From Rhodoblastus sp. (GTDB lineage Bacteria > Pseudomonadota > Alphaproteobacteria > Rhizobiales > Beijerinckiaceae): a stretch of 64,000 nucleotides of DNA. The stretch spans positions 1-64,000 of the forward strand of contig NZ_JAGRPM010000030.1 of the NCBI RefSeq assembly GCF_019449565.1, read 5' to 3'. This document shows positions 55,281 through 64,000 of this stretch, in pieces (position 1 is the first letter of the stretch; the number at the start of each line of letters is the position of its first letter). Position numbers and translations under genes: made by a program. The notes beneath the pieces were generated by a model. The model was not told the origin of the DNA. It did no database searches and worked only from the letters and a program-made list of their open reading frames with translations.

Positions 55281-55287
55281 GAAATAA

Positions 55288-55767
55288 TTAAAGCGCCTTC
55301 TCGACATCGCCGGCGATGTCCTCGGGCTTGTCATTCGGCGCATAGCGTTTCAGCACCTTGCCGTCGCGCCCGACCAGGAATTTGGTGAAATTCCACTTGA
55401 TCGCCTCGGTGCCGAGCAGACCCGGCGCCGCCTTCTTGAGATGGCGATAGAGAGGATGGGCGTTGGCGCCGTTCACTTCGATCTTGGCGAAAAGGGGAAA
55501 GCTGACGTCATAGTTCAGCTCGCAAAAATTCTTGATTTCCGCCTCATCGCCCGGCTCCTGATGGCCGAACTGGTCGCAGGGAAAGCCCAGCACATCGAAG
55601 CCGCGCGTGAAAAAGCGCTGCTGCAGCGCCTCCAGCCCGGCATATTGCGGGGTGAAGCCGCATTTGCTGGCGACATTGACGATCAGCAGAACCCTGCCGT
55701 CGTAATCCGCCATTTTCTTGTTTTCGCCGTCGATGGTCCGGACTTCGATATCGGCGATTTCAGTCAT
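55288..55767 (-). CDS. Glutathione peroxidase family protein
   Basis: 159 residues with peroxidatic Cys in VNVASKCGFTPQYAGLEALQ, the Gln in FPCDQFGHQEPG and the Trp/Asn in IKWNFTKFLV, the tetrad of the Cys-type GPx family. It reduces hydroperoxides, probably with thioredoxin rather than glutathione. The stop is close to the convergent hairpins. Confidence 0.94.
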   Translation of the reverse strand: MTEIADIEVRTIDGENKKMADYDGRVLLIVNVASKCGFTPQYAGLEALQQRFFTRGFDVLGFPCDQFGHQEPGDEAEIKNFCELNYDVSFPLFAKIEVNGANAHPLYRHLKKAAPGLLGTEAIKWNFTKFLVGRDGKVLKRYAPNDKPEDIAGDVEKAL

Positions 55768-55806
55768 TACGCGCTCTCCCGGCAGGGCAATATTTCCTGC
55801 CGCAGA

Positions 55807-58323
55807 TCATGCCGCCATTTCGACGATTTCGCCAAGGGAATCGACGCCAGCGAGCAGAATCGCCCGGGCGCCCGCGGCGGCGAAATCGTCGTGCAGGAAA
55901 TCGCGCGCGGTGCCGTCCTCGGCGAAAATCACGGTCAGATCGGCGTCGGCGGAAATGCGCGCCGCTTCCGAATTCCAGCCCGTGGCGACCAGAACGAAAT
56001 CATAGGTGGATTGCAGCGCGTCGAGAATCAGATCGAGATCGCCGGATTCGTCGCTGACCGCGCCGCCTGACTGGATGATGTGCAGGCGCGAGGCGCCGTC
56101 GCGATAGATCGCCTCGGCGAATGAGGCTTCGCCATGCAGCAGCTGCGCGAGGCCGGGTTGGGCCTCCTCGAATTCGTCGCGGCCGTCCGCCAAAGCGAGA
56201 GCGTCGGCCAGGGATGCGTCATCGTGGTCGATCTGGACCAGAATCGCGCGGCCCTCCCGCGCCATGGCGCGGGCGAGCGCGAGGCTGGCGCAAGCGGAGG
56301 CCGATTCGGCGGCGCTGGCGACCAGAACCTTGGCGCCGCCGCCGGAACGGGCGGCCGCGATCCGCTCGACAAGGGCGCGCGAGGCCGCATTGCGCGGACG
56401 CGGCGCCATTTTGACCATGACGTCCGACGTCGCCTTGGGCTCGGGCTCAGCCACAGCGGGAGCCGCATCCCGCGCATCGGTTTGAGGCTTGGCCTGCGGC
56501 GCGAGAAGGGCGACGGGCTCGGCCTGGGACTCGATCCGGGCCGCCGTGGTCGCTTCCCGTTGCTTGGGCGGAGACGCCGGCTCGCTGGAAGCGGGCGCGA
56601 GAGCTTCCGCTGGCGCCGCATATTCGGCCACCGCCTGTTTGACCCGGCTGAGCAAGCTCTCAGGCTTTGCCTTTTCGGCGGCTGCACGATCCATCCCGAA
56701 GCCGAAAACCGCTTTCTTCAAGCCTGCAATTGTGGAATCGCCAGCGGTTTCGCGCGCGGAAGAAACGTCCGCAACGGCAGCCGGAGGGGCGGCGGGAGCG
56801 GCGATCTCGCGCTCGGCAATCGCCGGCTTGATCGCGCCCCGGGCAGGCGCCATTTCGCTCTCCGCATCGATCGTGGCGCGCTCGCGTTTCGGTTCCGTCC
56901 GCGCCCGCTCGCCCGACAGCTCCCGCGCCACGACATAGGCCGAGGAGAAGAACAGGCCCGCGATCGCAGCGAAAATCGTGATCGGCAGCTTCTTCGGGAA
57001 GACCGGCTGGCTCGGCGCCAAAGCGCGGGAAATGATGCGCGCGTCCGGGGGCGCCGAATCGGCGACGTCCCGCGACAGGGCGGCCTGATATTTGGCGGCG
57101 ACGCTGGCGAGCTGATCCTTCAGGATCTTGGCGTCGCGCTGCAGCTCCCGCAATTGCGCAGCGTCAGCGTTCGAGGCGCCCACGGCGCCCTTCTGCTCCT
57201 CAAGCAAGGCGGTGAGATTGGCCACCCGGGTCGCGGCGACGCGAGCGTCATTGTCCTGCCCGCGCGCGGCCTTCTCGACCGCCGCGCGCAGCTGGGTCTC
57301 GATATCCGACAATTGCGCCTCAAGCCCCTTGATGAGCGGATGGGCGGGCAGCAGCGTCCGCGATTCCAGCGCGAGCTGCGAACGCACCGCGACGCGCTGC
57401 TCTGCGATTCGCCGCACGAGGTCATTGCTGGAAATTTCTCCGGCGTCGCCAAGGCGGCCCTGTTTCAGCAGGTCGCGCAGGCCGCGCGCCTTGGCCTCGG
57501 CTTCGGATTGCGCGGCCCGGGCTTCCGCGAGCTTGGTCGCGATCTCGCCCAGTTGCTGCGTCGGCACCGAGGTGTTTTCGCTGCTCTCATAAAGGCCGGT
57601 GCGGGCGCGGAACGCCTCCATCTTGGCGTCGGCCTCTGCGACACGCGTCTCCAGCGACCCCATCAGCGGGCGGAGCGCCTGCGCGGCCTGATGGGCGCCC
57701 TCGCGCTTCGCCTGCGATTTCAGGTCGATATAAAGCTCCGCGACGACATTGGCGCCGCGCGCGGCGAGGTCCGGATCGCGCGAGGTGAACTCGACCTGGA
57801 GCACGCGCGTCTTGGACGGCGACATTACCGTCAGATGGTCGATGAAATTGGTCAGAAGCCGGTCGTCGGGCTGCTGGTCGAGCGACCTCCCGCCCAGCCC
57901 GAACAAGGCCAGCGGGCGCATCAGGGAGGACAGAAAGGATGCGTCGGGGTCGAATTCCGGATTGCCCTTGAGGCCAAGTTTCTGCACGGCCTTGCGGGCC
58001 AGATCGCGCGACGTGAGCAGCTGGATCTGGCTGTTGATCGCCTCGGCGTCGAAATCCTGCGGCGCGCTGGCGTCCCGCGCGCCCTCCGGCGCCGCGCTGG
58101 TGAAATAGCTTTCCTGATTTTCGACCAGGATACGCGCTTCCGCCATATAGCGCGGGCTGACCATGAGGCAAAACACGAGAGCCGCCGCGGCGGCGCCGAG
58201 CGTCGCCTGAGCAATGAGCCGCTTGTTGCGGCCGAGCGCCGCCGTAACGCCGTTGAGGTCGATTTCCCCACGTCCGCCGACTGCCTCAGAATCGAATTCC
58301 CGCGCGCCCATCGAAGACTCCAT
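55807..58323 (-). CDS. Wzz-type polysaccharide chain-length regulator with BY-kinase-like C-terminus
   Basis: 838 residues. Membrane helix 1 is near residues 30-55 with Wzz motif SPRYMAEARILVENQESYF; a long coiled-coil part follows (about 200-400), then helix 2 (LPITIFAAIAGLFFSSAYVV). A C-terminal domain (from about 661) resembles a bacterial tyrosine kinase, but where the Walker A GxxGxGK[ST] should be there is AAESASACASLA. It probably regulates polymer length without kinase activity. Divergent from the Wza-like gene. Confidence 0.88.
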   Translation of the reverse strand: MESSMGAREFDSEAVGGRGEIDLNGVTAALGRNKRLIAQATLGAAAAALVFCLMVSPRYMAEARILVENQESYFTSAAPEGARDASAPQDFDAEAINSQIQLLTSRDLARKAVQKLGLKGNPEFDPDASFLSSLMRPLALFGLGGRSLDQQPDDRLLTNFIDHLTVMSPSKTRVLQVEFTSRDPDLAARGANVVAELYIDLKSQAKREGAHQAAQALRPLMGSLETRVAEADAKMEAFRARTGLYESSENTSVPTQQLGEIATKLAEARAAQSEAEAKARGLRDLLKQGRLGDAGEISSNDLVRRIAEQRVAVRSQLALESRTLLPAHPLIKGLEAQLSDIETQLRAAVEKAARGQDNDARVAATRVANLTALLEEQKGAVGASNADAAQLRELQRDAKILKDQLASVAAKYQAALSRDVADSAPPDARIISRALAPSQPVFPKKLPITIFAAIAGLFFSSAYVVARELSGERARTEPKRERATIDAESEMAPARGAIKPAIAEREIAAPAAPPAAVADVSSARETAGDSTIAGLKKAVFGFGMDRAAAEKAKPESLLSRVKQAVAEYAAPAEALAPASSEPASPPKQREATTAARIESQAEPVALLAPQAKPQTDARDAAPAVAEPEPKATSDVMVKMAPRPRNAASRALVERIAAARSGGGAKVLVASAAESASACASLALARAMAREGRAILVQIDHDDASLADALALADGRDEFEEAQPGLAQLLHGEASFAEAIYRDGASRLHIIQSGGAVSDESGDLDLILDALQSTYDFVLVATGWNSEAARISADADLTVIFAEDGTARDFLHDDFAAAGARAILLAGVDSLGEIVEMAA

Positions 58324-58575
58324 TAACCATGCGAAATCTAGGGGCTCATGGTTGAGGTGAGGTTAACCAAAAGGTTCGGATTGCGCCTATCGGCGCGTTT
58401 TTTGCGCTGCACACGAACTGAAAGCCGCAACTTTCCATTTTGTTTCCGATAGTTAGCCGCGCACCCTCCGGGAAGGGAAAGCTGTTCAAAACGTTAAAGG
58501 CAAAGCTTTGTTAACCATGAAAGGATAGGTTCTCGACGTGGCCGCGGCGATGCGGCGCCGTTTCAGGTCGAAAAA
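58324..58575. other. Divergent promoter region of the exopolysaccharide genes
   Basis: 252 bases between the wzz-like gene (minus) and the wza-like gene (plus), with AT-rich pieces near 58433-58530 (TTTCCATTTTGTTTCCG, AAACGTTAAAGGCAAAGC). GGTTAACCAAAAGG and AAACGTTAAAGG may be promoter or operator parts; nothing certain. Confidence 0.35.
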
Positions 58576-59136
58576 ATGCGTCGATCCCTGCTCATTGTCT
58601 GCCTTGCCTTGTCGGCCGCGCTCCAGGGCTGCGCCGATGGGCGCCGCCTTCCCGCGGACTTTCAAAGCTATGCGGACAGGCCTTATACGCTCGGACCCGG
58701 AGACCGGCTGCGCGTGATCGTGTTCGGTCAGGATTCGCTCAGCAATTCCTTCGCGGTTGACAGCTCCGGCCAGATCGCCATGCCCCTGATCGGCGTCGTG
58801 CCCGCGTCTGGCCGCACGCCCGCTCAGCTCGCCCGTGAAATAGAGGCGCGCCTGCGCAATGGCTATGTGCGCGAGCCGCGCGTTTCCGTCGAGGTCGAGG
58901 CCTACCGGCCTTTCTTCATTCTCGGCGAAGTGACGACCTCGGGCCAATATCCTTTCGTCAACGGCATGAGCGCCGAAACCGCCGTGGCGATCGCCGGCGG
59001 CTATACCCCCCGCGCCCGCAAGGACATGGCCCAGATCACCCGCACCCAGGACGGCCGCACCGTCACCGCTCAGGCGCCCATGAACATGCCCATTCGCCCC
59101 GGCGACACCATCTACATTCAGGAACGGTTTTTCTGA
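58576..59136 (+). CDS. Polysaccharide export lipoprotein (Wza/ExoF family)
   Basis: 186 residues with a lipobox (LSAALQGC, Cys19) and a poly-export SLBB pattern: YTLGPGDRLRVIVFGQDSLS, VDSSGQIAMPLIGVVPASGR, EPRVSVEVEAYRPFFILGEV, and the C-terminal PIRPGDTIYIQERFF. It forms the outer-membrane exporter for polysaccharide. The length is short because the SLBB repeats are few. Confidence 0.92.
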   Translation: MRRSLLIVCLALSAALQGCADGRRLPADFQSYADRPYTLGPGDRLRVIVFGQDSLSNSFAVDSSGQIAMPLIGVVPASGRTPAQLAREIEARLRNGYVREPRVSVEVEAYRPFFILGEVTTSGQYPFVNGMSAETAVAIAGGYTPRARKDMAQITRTQDGRTVTAQAPMNMPIRPGDTIYIQERFF

Positions 59137-59223
59137 TAACCATTATTTATAATGAATTTCAGTTATTTACATATAAATCTTCATCATTGATGAGAGCCTT
59201 GCGGAAACCCCCTTCCCGCCGCC
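59137..59223. other. AT-rich patch after the wza-like gene
   Basis: The first about 55 bases are markedly AT-rich (CCATTATTTATAATGAATTT, then AGTTATTTACATATAAAT), unlike the GC-rich surroundings. It may be a promoter for the glycosyltransferase gene or a scar. Confidence 0.45.
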
Positions 59224-59244
59224 GAGGCGCCGGGCCTCTTTTTT
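59224..59244 (+). terminator. Intrinsic terminator
   Basis: GAGGC (59224-59228) pairs with GCCTC (59234-59238) around GCCGG and is followed by six T residues, a compact Rho-independent terminator for the wza-like gene. Confidence 0.7.
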
Positions 59245-59289
59245 AACATTCGTCGGCTACAAGAAGCCGGATTGTGGATTCCGGGCCTC

Positions 59290-60456
59290 ATGAATTCTCG
59301 CGAGCGGAGCTTACGCATCCTGCATGTGTTGCGGGCGCCTGTTGGCGGCCTGTTTCGGCACGTGCTGGACCTCGCGTTGGAGCAGTCGCAGCGCGGCCAT
59401 GACGTCGGCCTGATCATGGACTCGACCACGGGCGGCGAGCAGGCCCGAAACCAGCTCGCCCGGCTTGCTCCCGCGCTCCGGCTCGGCGCCACGCGCATCC
59501 CGATGCGGCGGGAGCCGCATCCCGGCGATCTCGCCGCGATCCTGCGCGTCTGGCGCGAAATCGCCCGGCTGAAACCCGATGTCATTCACGGCCATGGCTC
59601 GAAAGGCGGCCTCTATACGAGGGCGACGGGCTTCCTGCCCTGCCCCGGCCGACCGCTGCGGGTCTATACGCCGCATGGCGGCAGCTTCCATCCCCGGCGC
59701 GGCCACGACCTCTATCTCGCGGTCGAGCGGCTGGCGGCGCGCCGGACAGACCTTCTGCTCTTCGAGAGCGATTACATCGCCGCGCGCTATGCGGCGACCG
59801 TCGGCCCCACGCGGGCGCTCCAATGCGTCGCCAAGAACGGCTTGCGGCTGGAGGAATTCGCGCCGGCCCCAGCGGGGCCGGACGGCGCGGAATTCGTATA
59901 TGTCGGCGAGCTTTCGAGCTTCAAGGGCGTCGACGTGCTGATCCAGGCGCTCGCCGCGATCCATGCCGGCGGCCAGGCGGCGCCTCGGCTGGTTGTCGTC
60001 GGTTCGGGCTGCGAATCCGGAAAGCTCGCCGCCCTCGTCGAACAACTGGGCCTGAACGCCCATGTCGGTTTTTACGGCGTGCTGCCGGCGCGCGACGCCT
60101 TCGCGCTCGGCCGGATCGTGGTGGCGCCAAGCCGCGCCGAATCGCTGCCCTATATCGTGATGGAGGCGATCGCCGCCGACAAGACCGTCATCGCCACTGA
60201 TGTCGGCGGCGTCGGCGAGATTTTCGGACCCTTGCGCGAAAAGCTGGTACCGCGCGACCAGCCAGAGACACTGGCCCGCGCGATGCTCGCCGCCCTGGGG
60301 CAGGACGAGGCTGAGGCGGCAGCCGAGCGCGCCATTCTGTCGCGCCATGTGGCGAGCCATTTCAGCGTCGAGGTCATGGCGGATTGCATCCTCGCCGCCT
60401 ATGAGCTGGCGCTGGCGCGCCGGGATGGCGCCGCGCTCGCGGAGGGGCGGCCATGA
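59290..60456 (+). CDS. Glycosyltransferase family 4
   Basis: 388 residues: N-terminal RILHVLRAPVGGLFRHVLDL, DVIHGHGSKGGLYTR, and the GT4 C-terminal EFVYVGELSSFKGVDVLIQA, PSRAESLPYIVMEAIAADKT (EX7E-like). It transfers a sugar from a nucleotide donor in exopolysaccharide assembly. ATG 59290 preferred to GTG 59272. It overlaps the next gene (ATGA). Confidence 0.93.
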   Translation: MNSRERSLRILHVLRAPVGGLFRHVLDLALEQSQRGHDVGLIMDSTTGGEQARNQLARLAPALRLGATRIPMRREPHPGDLAAILRVWREIARLKPDVIHGHGSKGGLYTRATGFLPCPGRPLRVYTPHGGSFHPRRGHDLYLAVERLAARRTDLLLFESDYIAARYAATVGPTRALQCVAKNGLRLEEFAPAPAGPDGAEFVYVGELSSFKGVDVLIQALAAIHAGGQAAPRLVVVGSGCESGKLAALVEQLGLNAHVGFYGVLPARDAFALGRIVVAPSRAESLPYIVMEAIAADKTVIATDVGGVGEIFGPLREKLVPRDQPETLARAMLAALGQDEAEAAAERAILSRHVASHFSVEVMADCILAAYELALARRDGAALAEGRP

Positions 60457-61721
60457 CCGGAACCGACTTCACCGGGGCCGAATTGGCCCCGCCCCGCGCC
60501 GCCCTGCGCTGGAGCTTCGATTACCGCAAGCTTGTCAACGCCTGCTTCTGGCTGACCATGTTCAGCGGCTCGGTGGTCTTCATCGAACCCTCGCCCTACG
60601 ACATCCTGATTCTGATCACCATCGCGCTCTGGGCGTTCGGCGGGTTCACCGTGCATCGCGCGATCCTGCCCCTGGTGCTGTTTCTGTCGCTCTGGACCTT
60701 CGGCGGTTTTGTCTCCCTTATCCCTTACTGGCATGAGGAAGACCCAGTCAGCTTCATGTTCCACACCTTGTTCATCAGCTCGACCGGTATTTTCTTCGCG
60801 TTGTTCCTGTCGCAGCAGACTTCAAGGCGCGCCGAACTGCTGCTCTCTGGCTATGCCGCCTCCTGCGTCCTGGCGGCGACGATCGCGGTCGTCACTTGGC
60901 TCGGCGACTTCGGCGCCGATGGCGACTGGATCAAGGACGGCCGCGCGATGGCGCCGTTCAAGGATCCGAACGTGCTGGGCTCCTATATGGTGACCGGCGT
61001 CATCTATCTCGCCCAGCGCCTGCTGCTGGGACGCACGCGCTACGTCTGGCTGGCGCTGCCGAGCCTCGCGCTGATCCTCGCCGCTTTGTTTCTCTCCTTT
61101 TCGCGCGGCTCCTGGGCCGCCGCGATCCTCTCGATGACGATGGTCGTCGGCTTTCTGTTCAAGACGACGGATTCCCTCGCCTTGCGCGCGAGGATCCTCG
61201 CCGGCGCGGCGGGCGGCCTGTTCCTCCTCGTCATCGCGGTGACCGGAGCGTTGAGCGTTGAAAGCGTGCGTGAATTCTTCTTCCAGCGCGCATCGGTGAC
61301 GCAGGACTATGACGAGGGTCCGAATGGACGTTTCGGCAATCAGGCCCGGTCGATCCCCATGCTGTTCGACCTGCCCAACGGCTTCGGCCCGCTCCGCTTC
61401 CGCCTGACTTTCGGGCTGGAGCCTCACAATTCCTACATCAACGCCTTCGCCTCGAACGGCTGGCTGGGCGGTTTCGCCTTCATCGCCTTGATGCTCTCGA
61501 CCTTTTTCATTGGCTTCCGGCAATGCCTGACGCGGCATCCATGGATGCGTCCCGCGCAGGTGCTGTTCGCCGCAACTTTCGTCTTTTTCGTTCAGGGCCT
61601 TCAGATCGACATTGACCATTGGCGCATGTTTTATGTCTCGCTCGGCGCCGTCTGGGGCATCGAGGCCGCGCGACAACGCTGGCTGCATGAGGGTCTTCGG
61701 CTGGACGAAGAAAGCCGCTAG
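60453..61721 (+). CDS. O-antigen ligase / Wzy-like polymerase
   Basis: 422 residues with about ten to twelve membrane helices, a periplasmic loop with NGRFGNQARSIPMLFDLPNG and GLEPHNSYINAFASNGWLGG, the WaaL/Wzy O-antigen-ligase motif (HNSYI). It probably polymerises or ligates polysaccharide. ATG overlaps the GT4 stop (ATGA). Confidence 0.9.
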   Translation: MTGTDFTGAELAPPRAALRWSFDYRKLVNACFWLTMFSGSVVFIEPSPYDILILITIALWAFGGFTVHRAILPLVLFLSLWTFGGFVSLIPYWHEEDPVSFMFHTLFISSTGIFFALFLSQQTSRRAELLLSGYAASCVLAATIAVVTWLGDFGADGDWIKDGRAMAPFKDPNVLGSYMVTGVIYLAQRLLLGRTRYVWLALPSLALILAALFLSFSRGSWAAAILSMTMVVGFLFKTTDSLALRARILAGAAGGLFLLVIAVTGALSVESVREFFFQRASVTQDYDEGPNGRFGNQARSIPMLFDLPNGFGPLRFRLTFGLEPHNSYINAFASNGWLGGFAFIALMLSTFFIGFRQCLTRHPWMRPAQVLFAATFVFFVQGLQIDIDHWRMFYVSLGAVWGIEAARQRWLHEGLRLDEESR

Positions 61722-61818
61722 CAAAGCGGCGCAAGGCCAAGGCCTCGCAATGCTCCCGCCGCGCGGCGTTGGCGCTTGGACTATCGCTGACAAGCATTTT
61801 TTGGAAGGCTAAACGGAC

Positions 61819-62199
61819 ATGAACAAAGCCCTCGGCGTCCTGAATGCCTGCGCAGGCCTGTTCGGTGCTTGCGGCGTGGCGGCGGCGGCCGCAGCGGCGC
61901 ATGTGCCGGGCGGAGAGCGCCTCAACGCCGTCGCCCTGATCCTGCTGGCCCATGCGGCGGCGCTGCTCGCCCTGACGCCCCGCACGCGGCCGGGCGAACC
62001 GGGCGCCCGGCTCTGGCTCGCCTCGGCAGTCGCGCTTGCCGTGGGGGCCGTGCTGTTTTCGTCCGACGTCGCCTTGCTGACGCTTCGCGGCGCGCGCCTC
62101 TTCCCCATGGCCGCGCCGACCGGCGGAATGACCCTCATCCTCGGCTGGCTCCTGGCGTTTTTCGCTGGAATGACAGGGCTTTCGCGGCGCTACCGTTAA
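61819..62199 (+). CDS. DUF423 family membrane protein
   Basis: 126 residues with three to four helices and the DUF423 end FPMAAPTGGMTLILGWLLAF. The family function is unknown. Located between polysaccharide genes; AGGCTAAACGGAC precedes the start. Confidence 0.85.
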   Translation: MNKALGVLNACAGLFGACGVAAAAAAAHVPGGERLNAVALILLAHAAALLALTPRTRPGEPGARLWLASAVALAVGAVLFSSDVALLTLRGARLFPMAAPTGGMTLILGWLLAFFAGMTGLSRRYR

Positions 62200-62247
62200 T
62201 TAACGGCGAGGCGCTATCGTCCCAGCCACTCCACCCACGGGTCCGGG

Positions 62248-63390
62248 ATGAAAGTCGCGATTGTTCATGAATGGCTGGTGACGCGCGCGGGCTCCGAAAA
62301 AGTCGTGGAGGAAATCCTCCAGCTCTATCCGGAGGCCGATCTTTTCACCTTGATCTGCGCCTTGCCGCCCGGCCAAGACGACATGCTGCGCGGCCGCAAG
62401 GTCACGACCTCCTTCCTGCAGAACCTCTGGGGCGCCAAAACCCGCCACCGCTCGTTCATGCCGCTGATGCCGCTGGCAATCGAGCAGTTCGACCTTTCCG
62501 GCTATGACCTGGTCATTTCCTCGTCCCACGCCGTCGCCAAGGGCGTGATCACCGGGCCGAACCAGGTCCACATCTCCTATATCCATTCGCCCATGCGCTA
62601 CGCCTGGGACTTGCAGCACACTTATCTGGCGGAATCCGGTCTCACGCGCGGCTTTCGCTCTGCGCTGGCGCGGGCGCTGCTGCATTACTTGCGAATCTGG
62701 GACCTGCGCACGGCCAATGGCCCCGAGCGCATGATCGCCAATTCGGCCTATATCGCGCGGCGCATCGCCAAGGTCTATCGCCGCAAGGCCGATGTCGTTT
62801 ATCCGCCGGTGGATATCGCCGCCATGCCGTTCTCGGCGCAGCGCGAGGACTTCTACCTCGCGGCTTCGCGCATGGCGCCCTACAAGCGCATGGCCCTGAT
62901 CGTCAGTGCCTTCGCCCGCATGCCGGACAAGAAGCTGATCGTCATCGGCGACGGGCCGGAACTTCCGCTGGTGCGCCGCCTCGCGACTTCGAACATCACA
63001 GTGCTCGGCTATCTCGGCGACGAGGCGCTGCGCGACCACATGCGGCGCGCCAAGGCCTTCGTCTTCGCGGCGGAAGAGGATTTCGGCATCATGCCCGTCG
63101 AGGCGCAGGCCTGCGGCGCCCCGGTAATCGCCTTTGGACGCGGCGGCGCGCTGGAGACCGTGACCGGGCTGGACGGCGACCGCGCCACGGGCCTTTTCTT
63201 CGATAGCCAGAGCGAAGAGGCCATCGTGGAGGCCGTGGGACGCTTCGAGACCGCCGCCGGCCGCTTCACGCCCGAAAACTGCCGCGCCAACGCCGAACGC
63301 TTCTCCGCCGAGGCTTTTCGCACGGCGTTCAAGGGAATCGTGGACGAGGAACTCGCCCGCGCGGCCCCATTCCTGAAGCCCGCACTGTAA
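62248..63390 (+). CDS. Glycosyltransferase family 4 (WbaZ-like)
   Basis: 380 residues beginning MKVAIVHEWLVTRAGSEKVV, with ISYIHSPMRYAWDL, YLAASRMAPYKRMALIVSAF, FVFAAEEDFGIMPVEAQACG (catalytic EX7E-like) and VIAFGRGGALETV. Related to mannosyl/rhamnosyltransferases such as WbaZ. Acts in polysaccharide repeat-unit assembly. Confidence 0.93.
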   Translation: MKVAIVHEWLVTRAGSEKVVEEILQLYPEADLFTLICALPPGQDDMLRGRKVTTSFLQNLWGAKTRHRSFMPLMPLAIEQFDLSGYDLVISSSHAVAKGVITGPNQVHISYIHSPMRYAWDLQHTYLAESGLTRGFRSALARALLHYLRIWDLRTANGPERMIANSAYIARRIAKVYRRKADVVYPPVDIAAMPFSAQREDFYLAASRMAPYKRMALIVSAFARMPDKKLIVIGDGPELPLVRRLATSNITVLGYLGDEALRDHMRRAKAFVFAAEEDFGIMPVEAQACGAPVIAFGRGGALETVTGLDGDRATGLFFDSQSEEAIVEAVGRFETAAGRFTPENCRANAERFSAEAFRTAFKGIVDEELARAAPFLKPAL

Positions 63391-63439
63391 AATCGCATTT
63401 GCCGATTGCCGCGGCGGCGCGGATGATTATCTTGTCGCC

Positions 63440-64000
63440 ATGAAATTCAATATCAGATGGGTTCTGGCCGCCGTCGTCGCCGCTCTGGTTGCGCTCGCCG
63501 CCGCGCCGTGGACCGTCTCGCAAAGCGCTCAAATCGACGCCATCGAAAGGGCGATCAAATCCGCGTCCAATGCGCGGCTGGTCTCACACGGACGCTCCGT
63601 TTTCGCGATGCTGCCGCGCCCCCATATCCGCATTTATGACGTCAGTCTCGATTTCGACGACGGCCTGGCGGCGGTCGCCGCGTCCAGCCTGCGCGTCGAC
63701 CTCGGACTGACCGGCCTTTTCACGCGCCGGCTCGACCTCGCCCGCGTGACCCTCGCCGACGCCGTCGTGACCCTCGATCCCTCCCGCCTAACGCTTGGCG
63801 CCGGCGTTCCGGGCCTATTGCGGACCGCGCCGGGCGATATAGAAGTGACCAATGGCCGGGCGCTGCTTCGCCGCGGCGCTGGCGAAAGCCCCGACCTGAT
63901 CGCCGAGCTTTGCGAAGCGCGGCTCGAATTCAGCCGCGCCAGCGCGCCGGTTTCTCTCACGGGCCATTGCGTATTGCCGATGCTCGGCGACGACCGCGCG
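63440..64000 (+). CDS. AsmA-like protein, N-terminal part (cut by window end)
   Basis: 187 codons in the window. It starts MKFNIRWVLAAVVAALVALA (signal anchor), then QIDAIERAIKSASNARLVSH, PRPHIRIYDVSLDFDDG, and strand repeats ARVTLADAVVTLDPSRL typical of the AsmA N-terminal domain. AsmA-like proteins are periplasmic bridges linked to lipid transport. The 3' end lies beyond 64000. Confidence 0.85.
   Translation, partial: MKFNIRWVLAAVVAALVALAAAPWTVSQSAQIDAIERAIKSASNARLVSHGRSVFAMLPRPHIRIYDVSLDFDDGLAAVAASSLRVDLGLTGLFTRRLDLARVTLADAVVTLDPSRLTLGAGVPGLLRTAPGDIEVTNGRALLRRGAGESPDLIAELCEARLEFSRASAPVSLTGHCVLPMLGDDRA

Noticed and set aside
56134..58326. 730-aa plus-strand frame opposite the Wzz-like gene
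   Set aside because: Shadow with Arg/Gly/Ala bias; no motif.

Overview
The window reads as chromosomal DNA of a GC-rich alphaproteobacterium, most likely a Hyphomicrobiales (Rhizobiales) member near Beijerinckiaceae/Methylocystaceae. Supporting evidence is the MipZ-type ParA ATPase, the gene orders argS-SPOR-nagZ-scpA-scpB and tpiA-secG-pyrG, GCG_CRPN and DUF3126 proteins, a SigF/NrsF pair, and the high-GC third-position codon use. Genus-level placement is inference. No tRNA, rRNA, CRISPR array, transposase or integrase was seen.

1-8.6 kb: the 5' end of tuf (minus strand) lies divergent to a complete kdpFABCDE high-affinity K+ uptake and sensing locus, with an extra tiny membrane ORF ahead of kdpF and a REP-like element between kdpB and kdpC. 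8.7-14.5 kb: a tightly packed hoxFUYHW operon for a bidirectional NAD-linked [NiFe] hydrogenase, translationally coupled at its end to an MgtC/SapB membrane protein. 14.6-23.5 kb: an outer-membrane beta-barrel, a GCG_CRPN protein, a DadA-like oxidase, rpe, purB, a frameshifted TauE/SafE permease and three small secreted His-rich proteins in tandem, then kdsA, a VOC protein and an HxlR regulator. 23.5-27.0 kb: an NTF2-like protein divergent to hxlR, then pyrG, secG and tpiA (minus).

27-41 kb is housekeeping: an unrecognised ORF, a PpiD-like periplasmic chaperone, trpE, a DEAD-box helicase, an AEC transporter, then scpB/scpA/nagZ/SPOR/argS on the minus strand. 40.5-49 kb: a patatin-like lipase, a CBS protein, a rhomboid protease, PAS_5 and double-PilZ proteins, a gamma-carbonic anhydrase, a duplicated DUF3126 protein, cysE and an alpha/beta hydrolase.

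49-52.6 kb is the most interesting stretch: an ECF sigma factor and its NrsF-type anti-sigma (minus) face a bufferin-type operon (plus) made of a four-cysteine secreted precursor (DUF2282), a single ORF that fuses the MNIO/DUF692 modification enzyme to its DUF2063 partner, and a DoxX membrane protein. This would be a metal-responsive (probably copper) RiPP system with BufB and BufC fused into one chain. ECF-like promoter elements can be seen in the divergent spacer.

52.6-64 kb: a zinc-finger protein, an FAD monooxygenase, mipZ, a glutathione peroxidase, then an exopolysaccharide locus: a Wzz/BY-kinase-like protein lacking Walker A, a Wza-like export lipoprotein, two GT4 glycosyltransferases, an O-antigen ligase/polymerase-like protein, DUF423 and the start of an AsmA-like gene cut by the window end.
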